The translations under genes and the position numbers were made by a program. The notes beneath the pieces were generated by a model. That model did no database searches. It saw only the letters and a program-made list of their open reading frames with translations, and was not told where the DNA came from. 64,000 bases of DNA from Nepenthes gracilis (Eukaryota; Streptophyta; Magnoliopsida; Caryophyllales; Nepenthaceae), in assembly GCA_033239525.1 (NCBI GenBank), contig BSYO01000011.1, forward strand, positions 3,439,973-3,503,972. The letters are read 5' to 3'. Shown here piece after piece: positions 12,825 to 24,790 of the stretch (positions within the stretch are counted from its first letter, which is position 1; the number at the start of each line of letters is the position of its first letter).

Positions 12825-13040
12825 AGGCCTCAAACCATTACAGTCTCACATAAATCGACCCACAGGGCCTTGGACCACTACAATCCCACACAAATCGACC
12901 CACGATGTCTCAAACCACCATGACTCCAAATAAATTGACCCACTAGGTCTTGGACCCCTGTGGTCCCACACAAATCGACCCATTGGGTCTTAGGCTACGA
13001 TGGTCTATACACAAACTGGCCCACTTAGGGTCTCAGCGGT
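12825..13040. repeat. 40-bp tandem repeat, about five copies
   Basis: The word 'aaatcgaccca' or close variants recurs at about 12852, 12892, 12932, 12972 and 13012, an exact 40-base step. The spacer reads like 'gg-ctt-gacc-ct--g-tcccacac'. Copies are diverged, so the array is old. No coding frame is supported. Confidence 0.9.
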
Positions 13041-13715
13041 GCTAATGTATGTCCATATTTCCAAGAACAATGGGATACTCAAATATTAATAAAGAAAAAA
13101 TAAAACTCGAAAATCAATTGATAAAATTATCATACATGTTCTAAAAAAATATGGGGGTTAACTAAAATACACGTACGGACCCTAAATCTCCAAATCAAAT
13201 ATAAACATATTTAGTGGAGAAATAGACGAATTACAGAGTTAGAAGATACTTATTTCGACATTATACCAAGCAAGATTGAAGAACGGAAGCTCCGATACGC
13301 CCGATCGCCACTTTCTCTCTCCTCCTCTTCCTTCTCTCTCTCTCATCTCTCCTAGCTTCATGCAAAAAATGGTAAAACCTAATCCCGCGTGACTTTTATA
13401 TACGCAGCTAGTGCCTCCTGCAGGCCTTCAGCGCACGTCGAGCATGGACCCTCAATAACCTTTGTGGCATTTGGCGCCTTTCACACGTCAAGCGCGGCTC
13501 TTGGCATGAAACCCCCATGCTTGAGCAAGCAACGAGAGGCCCTCGGGCACACCCAAGCGTAAATCTGCACCTCGCGCCTTCAGCAAGCCTTGAGCGTAGA
13601 TCGCCGAAACCGAAACCTTTAAAATTTTCACAATATATCATTAATCTGATACATTCAATAAATTTTAAATTCAAAAATACATTCTGAATATATCAAATGG
13701 GGTACTGGATATTAC

Positions 13716-15590
13716 ACCATCCCCTAGCCAAGCGAACTAATCGAGCGAGTTAGTCCTCCATCCTTGGGGTCTCTCTAAATCCTCCATCTCATAATCGTCT
13801 CCTAATTGGACGCACTTACGGAGCTCGATCCTGTATTTTTTAAGGTGCCCTTGGTCGGGCGCACGCATCGGAATATAGTTATCCATCTCTATAAGCCAAC
13901 CCTCAATTAAGCACGCTTATTGGAGTATAGTCCTCCATCTCTATAAGCTGCGCCCTCATTCGGGTGCATTTATTAGAACTCAATCCTCCATCTCTAAGCC
14001 ACTTTCCAATAGAGCGTATTCATTAGAACTCAATCATCTATCCCTAAGTTACATCCTCCATCTCCATATCGGGCGCACTTGTCAAAGTTCAATCTTCTCC
14101 TAATTGGACGAAATTTAATTCTTCATCTTTAAATCCTTACGGAGAAACTCGCCCTTCATAAACCATCACCTGATATTTTTATAGTGATCTCTATAAGCTA
14201 TCTTTGGTCGAAACTAAATCCTCGATCTCAAAGCCACTCTTGCAAGTGCACTCTTGGAGCTTGGTCAATTTCTATAGTTATCCATCTCATATGCATCTAA
14301 GTATTATTCATTTACTCATCTTATTTTTCTATCCATTTAAAAAAAAATTCTAATTTGAAAGTTTGAAGGAATATTAGGAAATAAATTTCTGTCATCCTCT
14401 AGCCTCTTATTTGTTCATTGTATTACGCAGGATCTAAATTTAAAGTGATATAGTCCTCCATCTCTATGAAAGATTAAATGACTTCTTAATCCGTATAATA
14501 ATACAGATTTAGAGACACATTAATAATATAATACATAATTTACAATGTTATATTTTTTATTTTAACAACTCAATCCTCCATCTCTAAGCCACTTTCCAAT
14601 AGAGCGTATTCATTAGAACTCAATCATCTATCCCTAAGTTACACCGCCCCGTCCGTGACCCGGAATCAATAGAGTGCTTGTCAATCGCGATCACTAGAAA
14701 AAGCTCTTAGTCTCAAGCGAAGATATCCAAAACCACACCTTACACGCTCACATGCAAATTACCTCTAAACCACCCATCACTATAAATATACAACAAGACC
14801 TCCTTTCCAAGGGGAGGCGCACTCACAACCTAGTTCAATCTTCCTCCTCAAAGCCTCAAACACGAGGAAGAAGGCTCTCCAAAGGAGATAAACACAAACG
14901 AGAGTGTACTCATCGAAATTTAATTCTTCATCTTTAAATCCTCCCTCGATCTTGGATCGGGACCGGATGCACTCATTGAAACGGGCCGACCACCGCCCCG
15001 CATCTTCACCTCTAAACCATCAGAATAAATGAAGCCCACTCATTGAAGTATAGTCCTTGATCTCTATAAGCTATCTTTCAGTCGAGTGTACTCATCGAAA
15101 CTAAATCCTCGATCTCTAAGCCACTCTTCAGTCAAGTGCACTCACTGGAGCTTGGTCATCTATTTCTAAGCCACAACTCAATTGGGCGCACTCAAACACT
15201 TAATCCCTCACATATGCATCTAAGTATTATTCATTTACTCATCTTATTTTTCTATCCATTTAAAAAAAAATTCTAATTTGAAAGTTTGAAGGAATATTAG
15301 GAAATAAATTTAGGGTCATAAAAATCATCAGAGGCCTCTTTCATAAAAACCGGAGACCGCGGCTTAGGTCATCGTTTTATTTATTCTTAGGGTCATGTAT
15401 CATCAGACACAGATCTAAATTTAAAGTGATGGAAATCACGACAAAAGCCCGCTTCAATTTAAATTGGGCAACGACCAAACAAGACACAAAAAGAAAGATT
15501 AAATGACTTCTTAATCCGTATAATAATACAGATTTAGAGACACATTAATAATATAATACATAATTTACAATGTTATATTTTTTGAAAAAA
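13716..15590. repeat. Duplicated repeat unit with exact blocks in changed context
   Basis: Two collinear units. Block A (77 bp) is identical at 13977-14053 and 14567-14643. Block B (101 bp) is identical at 14288-14388 and 15211-15311. Block C (91 bp) is identical at 14468-14558 and 15493-15583. Sequence between blocks differs in length and content: 234 versus 567 bp between A and B, 79 versus 180 bp between B and C. Both units also contain many copies of the phrase 'tcctccatctctaagcc' or 'tatagtcctccatctctataagc' next to 'gggcgcactcatt'. The same words occur at 7.3, 20.6 and 55.1 kb, so the unit belongs to a dispersed repeat family. Confidence 0.8.
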
Positions 15591-15724
15591 ATATTTTAAC
15601 AACTTGATTAATTTTTTACGTATAATAATTATATATTTTTAAATAATTAATTAATTATAAAAAAATATGTAATACACCCAATATATTGTATAATTTTTCT
15701 TTTTCTAATTGTCAAGATGACTCG

Positions 15725-17215
15725 ATGATTCTTATGGTTATTTATGAAACAAATATCACAACAATTTAATTGTTCTCACTATTATTATAATGAAATAATT
15801 ATTAATAAAATTGATAGAGACGTCAGTAGTGGGCCAACTCGAAAAAATAAGTGGCCTAAAATCCATAACGGCTCATTTATTTATTGCGCTTGTTCGTATG
15901 GAAGGACAGTCAGCCGCATTTGTCATTGGCCAAGGAAAAGAATTTATCCTGACGTCCCGTGGTTACCACCGCATAGCGAAGAGTAGGTGGATACGGCCCA
16001 AAATAAACTAGATGTGAAAGAGGGGCTCAAACCAAAATCGACCCACACGCACCTTCCCAAACCTCAACAATCATCTGCCTTAATTTCTACACCTTCAAGA
16101 ATAGCAATCTCTTGAAAGCCAAAGAAAGAAAGAATGAATGTAATCTTGGAATCAAAGGACATCCTAAAAAGGCGCGAAGACCAAGGGCGGCGAAGGGTTT
16201 AAATAAACCCTAGAGTACGGAAAATCAACATGTCAACGGGCCTCGGGCAACGTTCCTTCCCAAGAGCGCAGCCTCAGGATACGGCATTTAATGCTCCACG
16301 AGGGGAGGCAACAAATAAAAAGTCCGTCGAAGTCAACCTGAGGCTCGCCACCAAGGCATGCTATCGAAGAAGCCTCAGATGGCAACTTCATGCCAAACGA
16401 CCGAGAACCTCGGGTCCTTTGGCTCCGTAGAAATAAAAAAATTCTCCTTTTTGACCGTTACAACTCAGAATGACGCCCGCACCCATATTAAGAAAAGTAA
16501 CGATCCCCATAGAGAGCGGGCATCCACGTGTCCCTCGCCAATTTACAAAAGGCGAAAAGGCAAGGAAGCTTTTGCTATAAGCTTCCAAAAACTCCAGCCT
16601 CTCCTCTGCCCAGTTCCTCAAACACGAGGAAGAAGGCACCCCATAGAGCAATTACTTAAGGAGCATTGTAAAACTAATAGAAGCTTTCTAAGCTCTCAAG
16701 TATGCCAACACTCTGCTCTCTTTCTCTCTCTCTGTTATTAGTTTCCTGCAAACTTAGTAACTTAGATGAATGATTCTTATGGTTATTTATGAAACAAATA
16801 TCACAACAATTTAATTGTATCTCACTATTATTATAATGAAATAATTATTAATAAAATCAAAGCGACTCTCCAAGTGGCCTAAAATCCATAACGGCTCATT
16901 TATTCTCAGATAAGCAACCTAATGTCCAACCATCATCCTCAAATCCCCATCCCTAATATTCATCTTTACATTCCTTATATTTACCTTCTTATTCTCAAAA
17001 GGTCATTTATTGATTTAAACGTCATGAAAATATTTTTGTAGAAGACTAAGCTCCCACCGCCAACACTGCTCTCTTTCTCTCTCTCTGTTATTAGTTTCCT
17101 CAAACTTAGTACTTTGTTTGTAATTGTGGTGTACCTCCAAACCATCATCCTCAAATCCCCATCCCTAATATTCATCTTTACATTCCTTATATTTACCTTT
17201 TATTCTGAAAAGGTC
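15725..17215. repeat. Second patchwork of near-exact duplicated blocks
   Basis: Blocks recur in shuffled order. 15725-15811 matches 16770-16857 except for one inserted base. 'ggcctaaaatccataacggc' occurs at about 15852 and again at about 16877. About 16700-16760 matches about 17055-17112 with small gaps. 16929-16987 is identical to 17141-17199 (59 bp). The piece 16020-16740 resembles a retroelement LTR in texture: pyrimidine-rich with 'ctctctttctctctctctg' at its end. No gene is supported; frames at 16230-16430 and 16358-16741 lie in this repeat. Confidence 0.75.
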
Positions 17216-17771
17216 ATTTATAATTGGAATTCAAAGAGTTAAGTTGAGGCATGAAAAACGAAATTGAATTCAAAAGTTTGACCCATCAAAAGTTGGACCT
17301 ATGACGCATCAAAAAGTTTGACATTTTTTTAGTCATAGTATAATGTCTTGATTTATCAATTTTATTCATTGCCTTTATACATTTTGTAATTGTAATACAA
17401 TGTTTGAATTTTTATAAATTAATTAAAAAATAACTTGAAATATTTTTCATTTAAATTTTCCTATGTCCTACCAGAAAATGTGTGGCTAAATAATTAAACT
17501 AAATTATTGTACTTAAATAAGAATGGATTGAGAGAAGTTAAATATCTAAAAAAATATAGTGATATTTGTTTTTTTAATATTAATCATCAATTTTTAAATA
17601 AATAATTATATTTTAATTATTTTAAAATAGTTAATTTTACCTAAATTTTTAATTTTTAAAAAATAAGTTAAAGTATAATTATTTATTTAAAAATATATTA
17701 CTAATATATAAAAAAGTGTCTTTTTATTATTTATTTATAAGCACATTAATTAAAAAAGAAGAAGAAAGAGA
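17216..17771. other. AT-rich spacer, no gene seen
   Basis: Mostly A/T runs. Its right end, read on the minus strand, gives CTCTTTCTTCTTCTTTTTTAATT immediately downstream of the tRNA gene, which supplies a poly-T stop signal for RNA polymerase III. Confidence 0.5.
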
Positions 17772-17843
17772 AGGTCCCACCGGGAGTCGAACCCAGGTCG
17801 CTGGATTCAAAGTCCAGAGTGCTAACCACTACACCATGGAACC
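17772..17843 (-). tRNA. trnQ-UUG (nuclear): tRNA-Gln (anticodon UUG)
   Basis: Read on the minus strand it is a 72-nt cloverleaf starting GGTTCCATGGTGTAGTGGTT. It has an anticodon stem CTGGA/TCCAG around loop CTTTGAA, with the anticodon at 17808-17810. The T-arm is GGGTTCGACTCCC and the acceptor 3' side GGGACCT pairs with the 5' GGTTCC. Internal A and B boxes (TGGTGTAGTGG, GGTTCGACTCC) are intact, and a T run follows within about 25 bases. CCA is not encoded, as expected for a nuclear gene. It looks functional. Confidence 0.96.
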
Positions 17844-18097
17844 TGGTTTATATCGAACTTCTTTAATTATTTATATTAAAATTTAATAATCATTTACATT
17901 ATAAATTTATAGAAAATAAAAATTAGAAATAATTTTTTAAGAATAACTTATTATATAAACATGCAATATTTATGTTATTTATGGATAACCTATTCTACAT
18001 ATTTAATCAAATTATTTGATATAAAAAGATATATTTTTAAATAAATTTAGAAAATTTGATTCTATATAAAATTTATATTCTTACTAATATAAAATAT

Positions 18098-18664
18098 TGA
18101 TAGGTTCAGTAAACCGGCCCAAGAAAAATGTTCAACTACTTTATCCAATCAACGGGCGATTATTACCGACGGTTGACTATGGATAAGAATGACCATCCTC
18201 CAAATATATAAAGATCATCATTCCAACAGAGAAGATGGGAGCTCACGAAAGAAAAAAAAAAGAAAAAAGAGAGGAGAAATGGGCAGCCTGACATGGGAGG
18301 ACTGCCCCTCCATAAAACCTCCCACAAAATCCTCCAACTGAATAAATGATATTCTCTAGAACATTGTCCATCTAAATTGCTATTATACTGGATGTGCCAA
18401 ACACATAATCCCCATTACAATCCTTTACATTTTATTCAAAGTATACTCTATCTTTTTTTCTATGAAAAAAAATTTCTGACTTGAGCGTGGGAGGATTTAC
18501 AGTGAGAGTAATTTTCGTCGTCTTCTGACCTCTCATTTTCAGTTGTGTTGTATAGAATTCAGGTTCGAGGTTATGGAGACCGAATCCACATCAGATCGAC
18601 CAGCACAAAGATTCGATTTGCGGCCCCTGATCCATAGGACAATCGAAATTCCTAGTACACAACA
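18098..18664 (+). mobile_element. Possible solo LTR
   Basis: A less AT-rich island begins TGATAGGTTCAG and ends TACACAACA, inside very AT-rich DNA. Its middle has LTR-like texture, including a purine-rich stretch, 'cataaaacc', and 'acttgagcgtgggagg', which recalls the 'taagcgtcggagtg' phrase of the LTR at 36.5-37.5 kb. Flanks AATAT and AACAT differ by one base, so the target duplication is not certain. Borders approximate. Confidence 0.4.
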
Positions 18665-19073
18665 AACATATTTTATATATTTTTATTTTATATCAATGTT
18701 ATAATAATTTTATTGGATTAATTGATGCAATCTTGAATAAATTTAGACCATATTTAATTGAGAAAATAGTTATTTATTTTATTTTTTATTTTTTATGTGA
18801 AATATAGTTCACTTTTATTTATTGTAATCGTATGTATTTTAATAAGTTAATATTTAATAATACTTTTTTATTAAAGTTTTACTCATCCCACAGTTGGTAG
18901 AAAAATTATTAATTGAATTTTTATTTAATAAATTTAGTTAATATTTTATTTATACTAAATTAACTAATCAAATATATTTTATGATCATTTACTTTAAAAT
19001 CACTATAAGTTTTAAAAGAAATTATATACCATGTAATATAAAATTGGATACTGAATATAAACTTTAATTATGA
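18665..19073. other. AT-rich spacer, nothing recognised
   Basis: A/T runs without a frame, RNA gene or repeat array that I can support. Confidence 0.4.
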
Positions 19074-19770
19074 TGTATCATTGGATCCAAATTACTATAC
19101 GAATTAGAAAGTCATTTGATTTCTCTCGGATGATCAAATTAAAGTGGTTTCAATCTTTGTTCCCGATAATCTGAATTATATACACCTTAACAAATCAACG
19201 AGAGATCAAAAGACAGTAAGACTCACTTTACAATATATCTTTCGATACTCAAATCAATGGATCTGTCAAAATAACTAACAATCCGCTATGAAGCCTAAAG
19301 GCAACTGTGATAGCTCTAATATAATAAATACCCCTTCGCTTCTGCAAGAAAATGGGACCAAGCAATCTTTACCCTCAAATATCCCGAGAAGAACAAAAGA
19401 GCTCTTCTCTTAAGCCCCTCAGCTCGTGAGTGCATACCTTCTAGAAAGTTATTTCATGTTGAGTGCACCCTATAGAGTCAAGCCCTCCGGACTATACTCA
19501 ATCCCCATTCATTCATACATCAATGTATTTTTTACTTCCTTCATCTTTATCTGTCTAAATAATATTTTTAATTTAAATATTAAAAGATATATCGGGGAAT
19601 AAATTTCACCTTTTCTTGATCTTTCGTTAATTTATTGTAATGTGTAAAATATAGATTATCAAGAATAGAGGTCGGACCCACATCAATTCGATCCACCAGG
19701 AGAGATTAAGCGGCTTTCTAATTTTTACAATAATTTAGATCCAAAAATACATTAAATCATGATCTATTAT
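19074..19770. repeat. Repeat with inverted arms (dispersed family E)
   Basis: The left arm, 'ttggatccaaatta' then 'gaattagaaagtcatttgat', is matched in inverse orientation by the right arm around 19680-19750. There the minus strand reads 'ttggatctaaatta' then 'aattagaaagccgctt'. The same arm sequence starts the repeat at 20.33 kb and ends the duplicated units at about 14.47 and 15.50 kb. This is a fold-back-like arrangement of a dispersed repeat. I cannot say whether it is one element or two half copies head to head. Confidence 0.5.
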
Positions 19771-20322
19771 TAAAAAAATAATATATATTTATATATTTTA
19801 TATCTATAGTATACGTAGTTATTGTTTAATCGTTAATTATTAGTTTGTTATAAATATGGGTTTGACTTGTTTAGATTAAACTCAACATATTATTGAGTTA
19901 AACTAAAACATAATTTATCATTGTGGAATTAATTATTCAAATTTAAATTTACTAATATATAATTTTTTTATAATCTCACCTATATATTTAATTATTAATA
20001 AGTTAAAAAAATATATTAATGACATATTATTTTTAATAATGACATTCATATAAATCATCATAATATAGTTGGTTTAATTTATTATTAAATTAATAATGCA
20101 AAATGCCTTATTAAATTATAAAAAATATTAAACAATAGCATAAATATTTTTATTATTAAACAACATCTGAGGTCAATTGTTCATCCACATAGTAATCCAT
20201 GGAGGCATGGTCACCATGGAAGACAATGTCTCTATGTGATGCGCTGGTTTGTACCCTTGCATTAGCCACGTCTGCTCTTATAGGTGTAGTGGTTAAACTT
20301 TTTAATCATTTTCACAAATGAC
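19771..20322. other. AT-rich spacer with a short GC-richer island
   Basis: Mostly A/T runs. A 150-base island at about 20165-20315 has no frame, tRNA fold or match to other parts of the window that I can see. Confidence 0.35.
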
Positions 20323-21565
20323 GCCAGTGATATGTTATTGGATCCAAATTATTAAATAAATTAGAAAGTCACTCAATCTTTCCAATAAGTTAAGTTGAAG
20401 TGGGTTTGATCTCCATTACTTCAAATATTAATTCTACACACTACAATTGATAAATAAAATGTCAAAGGATAGTAAAACTCATTTCCTAGTATATCATCCG
20501 ATATTTAAATTATAAATCTTTCTTAACAAAATAGAAAAATAAAAAGATGAGATAATAATGCACAGATATATATTTTAGAGGATTGAATGTTGATAGAGTT
20601 CTAGGCTTCAAAGATTCCACTCGATTGAGGAATGAATTAGAGATGAAAGATTGAACTCCAATAACTACGCTTGATTAATGGGTGACTTAAAGATAGATGA
20701 TTGGGTTTTGATAAGTGTACTCGATTGGGGGAGCAACTTCGAGATAATATCTGCACTCACGAATTGAGTAGCTTGAGAGAGGATGACCCATCGGCAGAGT
20801 GGCTTATGTGTAAGCTTTCATGATTCTTTTAGGGCGTTCAAGGGTAAGATACTCTTCAGTCCCTCTGGGATGCTTGAAGGTTAGAATTTTTCGATTCTTC
20901 TAGAATGCTTGAAAGTTAAAATTTTTTGATCCTCATTCATATAAGGGTGAAGGAATATTTATAGAATTAGAACTAGCGTAGTATGTTTAGATATCGAGAC
21001 TAATGTCAGTTGCATTGGTAAATTTGTTGAATTGTCTCAGGGATTGTGTGAGAGGGCTGTGTATGGCAATCGTAGCCTTTTTAGAAATGTTGTAGAGTTA
21101 TACTTGCTATTTTGAAGCGATACGTCGTACAAGTAAATATTCTATGGATATTTGTTGATCTATCATGACAATTGTTAGGACCACATTATGACAGGTTCTG
21201 ACTGCTTGCTTGCATCGCGTCGTCAGGGCTATCGGCGGCCTTGTAAGTGGGGCAATCGTGGGCGTGCCTATGCGTGCAACTTTAATCACTCGCTTCCTAC
21301 TGAATAGTTTTAGGTCAACTCGTTTGAGCCAGCCGCACTGTTATTTGGCCTTTGACTTGACTTTTCATGTGAAGGCTCACCGTCCTCCGAGTATTTCTCT
21401 TTTCGGTGGGCTGAACTAGTCGCTGTTGTGCCCTCTCGGCCTTTCATGGCACCCTTTTGGCCTTGAGCTGCAAGGAATTCTTCTTGATCTACTGCTCTTA
21501 GGGGACTCTCCTTTTGTAGGCCTAACTTTGAGTTAACTCATGAGTTACTGGACTCATAAAATACG
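20323..21565 (+). repeat. Dispersed repeat family E, long copy
   Basis: Begins 'tgatatgttattggatccaa', shares the 'aattagaaagtcactcaatc' arm with 19.08 kb, and continues through 'tactcgattggg'-type phrases that are the reverse orientation of the 13.7-15.2 kb repeats. It ends in 'cctttcatggcaccctttt' and 'ggcctaactttgagttaact'. The copy at about 54.9-55.97 kb matches its right two thirds in the same order ('cctttcatggtactttg', 'gggcctaattctaggtta'). Small frames on either strand (21107-21289, 21210-21419) are not supported as genes. Confidence 0.6.
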
Positions 21566-21656
21566 ATTAGAATTTTATTATTTATTAAATTTATATTTAT
21601 ATTTTATATATTTATAAAATAATATTTTTATAATTAATATTTTAAAAGTATTATTG

Positions 21657-23039
21657 TGATGGGTACTAATAACGATAATGGGACCAAAGAAAAGGTCAAT
21701 GTAAAAAAACCCGGAGAAAGGCGGTCAACATTCGACGGGCGGTAGGAAGATGGGCCGTAAAGCAGGAAAGCTCAAGACGGTCAACGTTTGTGTTGACCGT
21801 CCCGGCGCCAACCTACTCACAAACGGCCAACTCAACGTTGACTGCGTTGTTTGGCCTTTAGAGGCTTTTTGCAACAGATGATGGGCCTATTCCATTCTCG
21901 GCCCACACTTACCCATCGGTTGATCGTCACGCTCTCTCCTTCGTTCTCCACGGTCGCGAACACGCCGACGGCCAACTCAGGACGTTGACCGCCGCTCCCT
22001 ATATATCGGGCCCAAACAAGGCTCTTCTACTATAATGGGCCTGACTCACTCAGGCTCATAGCCCATCTGGAGGCCAAAGACGGACGCCTTTTATACGGGT
22101 GGCCAACACGCACGCACGGCCAACCAACCCAGGCGTGTTGGTTGTCCGCGCTTTGCACATATGGGCCTCGTGAAGCCTTTCAACAAGAATGTGCCCGACG
22201 GCCGTTTAGCCCACACTGCATACAAAGGCCGACCACGATCTTCCAAGGATATTCCACGATCTCAAAAGAAATATCAGCAAGATTGTCGCCCTTCAAATAA
22301 GGAAAGCGCCAGATCCTCCCAACTCTTTGACAGCCAAGGAACCTCAACGGTAACATGCTGGGAAGGAAAGAAGCTAACTTGGAAAGTGGTTGGCCGCCTC
22401 AGAAGGAAACAATCCTCCACAATTGGGCAACGAGCATCAGCTTCCAAAAGGAAGGCCAGCAACGGATCACAGGAACGATCGCTCCTTCCAAAGGATGAGG
22501 ATCGCCATCTTTGCCATAAAAGAGGCCCTGGATTCACCATCCAGGACACACTTTCAAACACGCTTTCAAACACGCTTTCTTGCATGCTTTCTTGGGCACT
22601 CTGAGACATTGAAACTCCCAGAACTGCACAAGCTCTCTGCTACTCCAAGCACATTCATCTTCAACCCTAAGTGCTCTGAGAAATAAGCTCTGGTTCCCAA
22701 CAGCCAAACTCTCAAAACACAACCAAATCCCTGGCGCAACGAACGGTCTTTACACACGTTCTCCGCCTTCCCATTATCCAAATACGAGAAAAAGATGTGC
22801 CTTTCTCGACATCCTAACAAGACACTCTTTTCCCTCTCTCCCATTTCTCTCTTTCTTTCGATTCCATCAATTGTCAAGATTTGTTTCTTTGATTAAGCGT
22901 CGTGGTGTTTTCGGTCCCACCATTAACGCCGACCCTCTTGTTAGTTTTAGTGGTGTGCGGGATTAAATCTCGAACGGCTAGGGTTCACATCATCCAGAAG
23001 AATCCAAATCTATTCGAAGTTGGATCCAGACACGCATCA
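21657..23039 (+). mobile_element. Solo LTR (TGATGGGT..CATCA family), TSD TATTG
   Basis: Begins TGATGGGTACT and ends CACGCATCA. It is flanked on both sides by TATTG (21652-21656 and 23040-23044), an exact 5-bp target duplication. Its ends match the LTR at 42687-43703 read on the minus strand. The first 335 bases hold six W-box hexamers: GGTCAA at 21694, 21723 and 21779, TTGACC at 21793 and 21985, and TTGACT at 21838. Frames of up to 147 codons inside it (22161-22604 and antisense) overlap each other on both strands and carry no domain, so I do not call a gene. Superfamily is not provable without an internal region. Confidence 0.85.
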
Positions 23040-23044
23040 TATTG

Positions 23045-23449
23045 TATCAATAAAATTTAGAAAAATTATGAAAAGTTTCAAATTATAGTCAGTGAAAAAA
23101 TTTTAAAATATTTTTAAATTTCAATTTAATATTAAAATTTAAACATTTTTATTTTTTTAATTTCTAAATAAATACAGTCAAATTTAAATATAAATTTTTT
23201 ATTTTCTCAAAAAAAAAAAAACAGAGACATAAATTTTCGCTCACTAAACCTACTGCATCCTCAGAATTAATTTGTTATGAGTTTACGCAGGCTAAGAGTC
23301 TAGGATCAAGTTTAAATATATTTTTTAAAAAAATTAATAAATATAATTTTATATTTTAAAAAAATTAGTTTAATTTAATTATTAAATTATAATTATTTAT
23401 TTTAAAATAAATAATTTAAATTTAAAGAACTATTCACCTCTTTCGACAA
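23045..23449. other. AT-rich region upstream of the centrin gene
   Basis: Low-complexity A/T sequence with a poly-A tract near 23210. It would be the promoter side of the centrin gene if the candidate first exon just to the right is correct. No specific promoter element can be defended. Confidence 0.3.
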
Positions 23450-23606
23450 ATGGAGGCCACTCATTCCCAACAGTCTATCCTTCGCAGTTTTCTAACGGAT
23501 TTCTTATTTTACTCGACTGTCAATTGGCCACAACATACAAATGCTATCCTTCATCAACTGCAAGAGGCTCAACTGATTCTTCATGGTGCGTGTTTCAGGA
23601 ATTCAG
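23450..23606 (+). other. Candidate first exon of the centrin gene (unproven)
   Basis: The centrin reading frame enters at 31951 in phase 0 with no ATG, so an upstream exon must exist. This GC-richer block is the best candidate. From an ATG at 23583 it reads MVRVSGIQ and stops at a GT donor (23607) in phase 0, which would fuse to ESVYKP and give a 179-residue protein. A longer frame from the ATG at 23453 has no phase-0 donor. The donor GTTTAA is weak and the octapeptide is not diagnostic, so this is only a suggestion. Confidence 0.3.
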
Positions 23607-24790
23607 GTTTAAATTTGCTTTCAATTTAGTTGGCATCGCTGTTCGTTTAATCCTTTTATCATGTGTATTTGGTGCTCGTTTCCAATAATGGTGGACAATG
23701 GCTCAAATTTCGATCCATTGCGAAGTTTGTGCAGTTGGTAGGCACCTAGCCTTTGAGTGATAGAAATGAACTTAAACAGGGGTTTGTGAGTGGAGGAATC
23801 ATATGATTAGAACCGTTGAATGAAGTATATGCTCATTGCCTGAAAGGAGCTCTTCTTGCTGTTTTTATGATCAAGATTGATGGTTGAAATATTTGCGTCC
23901 AGGACTGTTACGATATCTTGTTACATATATATTGCTAGATGAGTAACCACGAAAAAAGATTGATGATTGTTGTTATCCGGAGGAGAGAGAGAGAAGAAGA
24001 AGAAGAACAACAAAAGAAGTGCGGAAAGTTTAAGCATCTACTGGAAGATGGCCTAAACGAGAGCCAGGCAACTTCAACAAACTGCTTCAATTTTCCCATA
24101 GAAGAACTTGCATGTTCTTTAGTGTATTTTTGGGAACTGTATGAACCTCCTAGCTGTTAAAATATTTGATACACATAGAAAGTTGTTGCTCAACAGGAGA
24201 GATATTTAAGGTGATAAAAGTTGAATGCTAAAATATCACGAGAGTGAAATGGAACATAGTTTTGAGTATAGAATTATAAGGGCAATCTAAGCTTCTCCTG
24301 AGGTTGAATAGAGTGTTCCAGAACTCAACCATCGAGTTCCACGGTGTTCAGTGCAGTTTGAGTGTCATGATCTCTGTTGCCTACCCCTCCACCTTTCTCC
24401 ACCGCAATCTCTGGTTGAATAGTGTGCTTGTCTGGTATTGTACAAAACGGATAGAAAAATAAAATCCTATGGAATTAGTTTTATTTGATTTGCATGATGT
24501 AAATTGTGAGAACCTAATTTGTGTCTATAAGAACCGCAAGATTTATTTGAGGTTTTCACAGCTTTTTACACTTATTTCTCGGGTTTGGAAGGAAAATGTG
24601 GGATCCCAGTTAGGTAAAATATGACTAACCATCTCCAGGGCTTTCAATATTTTTGTACTCCTGTGATTTTTTTAGTTTTTCTTTCCTTTGACAGAACATG
24701 GCATACTTTTAAAATTACTTCGTTTATATATTAAAAGGATGATACTAAACGCACTGGCCTCCTCTCTCCCCCAAACACTAGCCTCCTCTC
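23607..24790 (+). other. Probable intron or flank left of the copia insertion
   Basis: About 1.2 kb with T-rich intron-like texture and no supported exon. A frame at 23939-24160 has a run of Glu codons and no recognisable domain. It ends in CTCTC (24786-24790), the left copy of the target duplication of the copia element. Confidence 0.35.

Larger units (their letters stand above)
7368..13715. repeat. Decayed gypsy-like LTR and non-coding retroelement sequence (composite)
   Basis: No long frame survives, but several signs point to old LTR retroelement DNA. The left edge reads TGTCATGCCCC and the right edge reads GGATATTACA, both of the kind found at plant Ty3/gypsy LTR ends. The segment 11.56-12.25 kb shares phrases ('gggtaatcatattcta', 'tacccaattgataaat') with 48.7-49.1 kb inside the CBS-PB1 gene. 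The block is broken by tandem arrays and by a solo copia LTR, listed separately. I cannot decide whether the two edges belong to one element; the opposite orientation of the edge motifs argues for at least two. Confidence 0.35.

Noticed and set aside
9580..13040. Arrays of short repeats considered as CRISPR
   Set aside because: Eukaryotic context, units directly abut or have diverged spacers of similar sequence, and no cas-like genes; these are ordinary tandem repeats.
22161..22609. Long frames on both strands (147 and 111 codons)
   Set aside because: They lie wholly inside the solo LTR 21657-23039, overlap each other in antisense and show no domain.
23453..23585. Frame MEATHSQQSIL.. as a coding exon of centrin
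   Set aside because: All nearby GT donors leave it in the wrong phase for the exon at 31951; it may be leader sequence instead.
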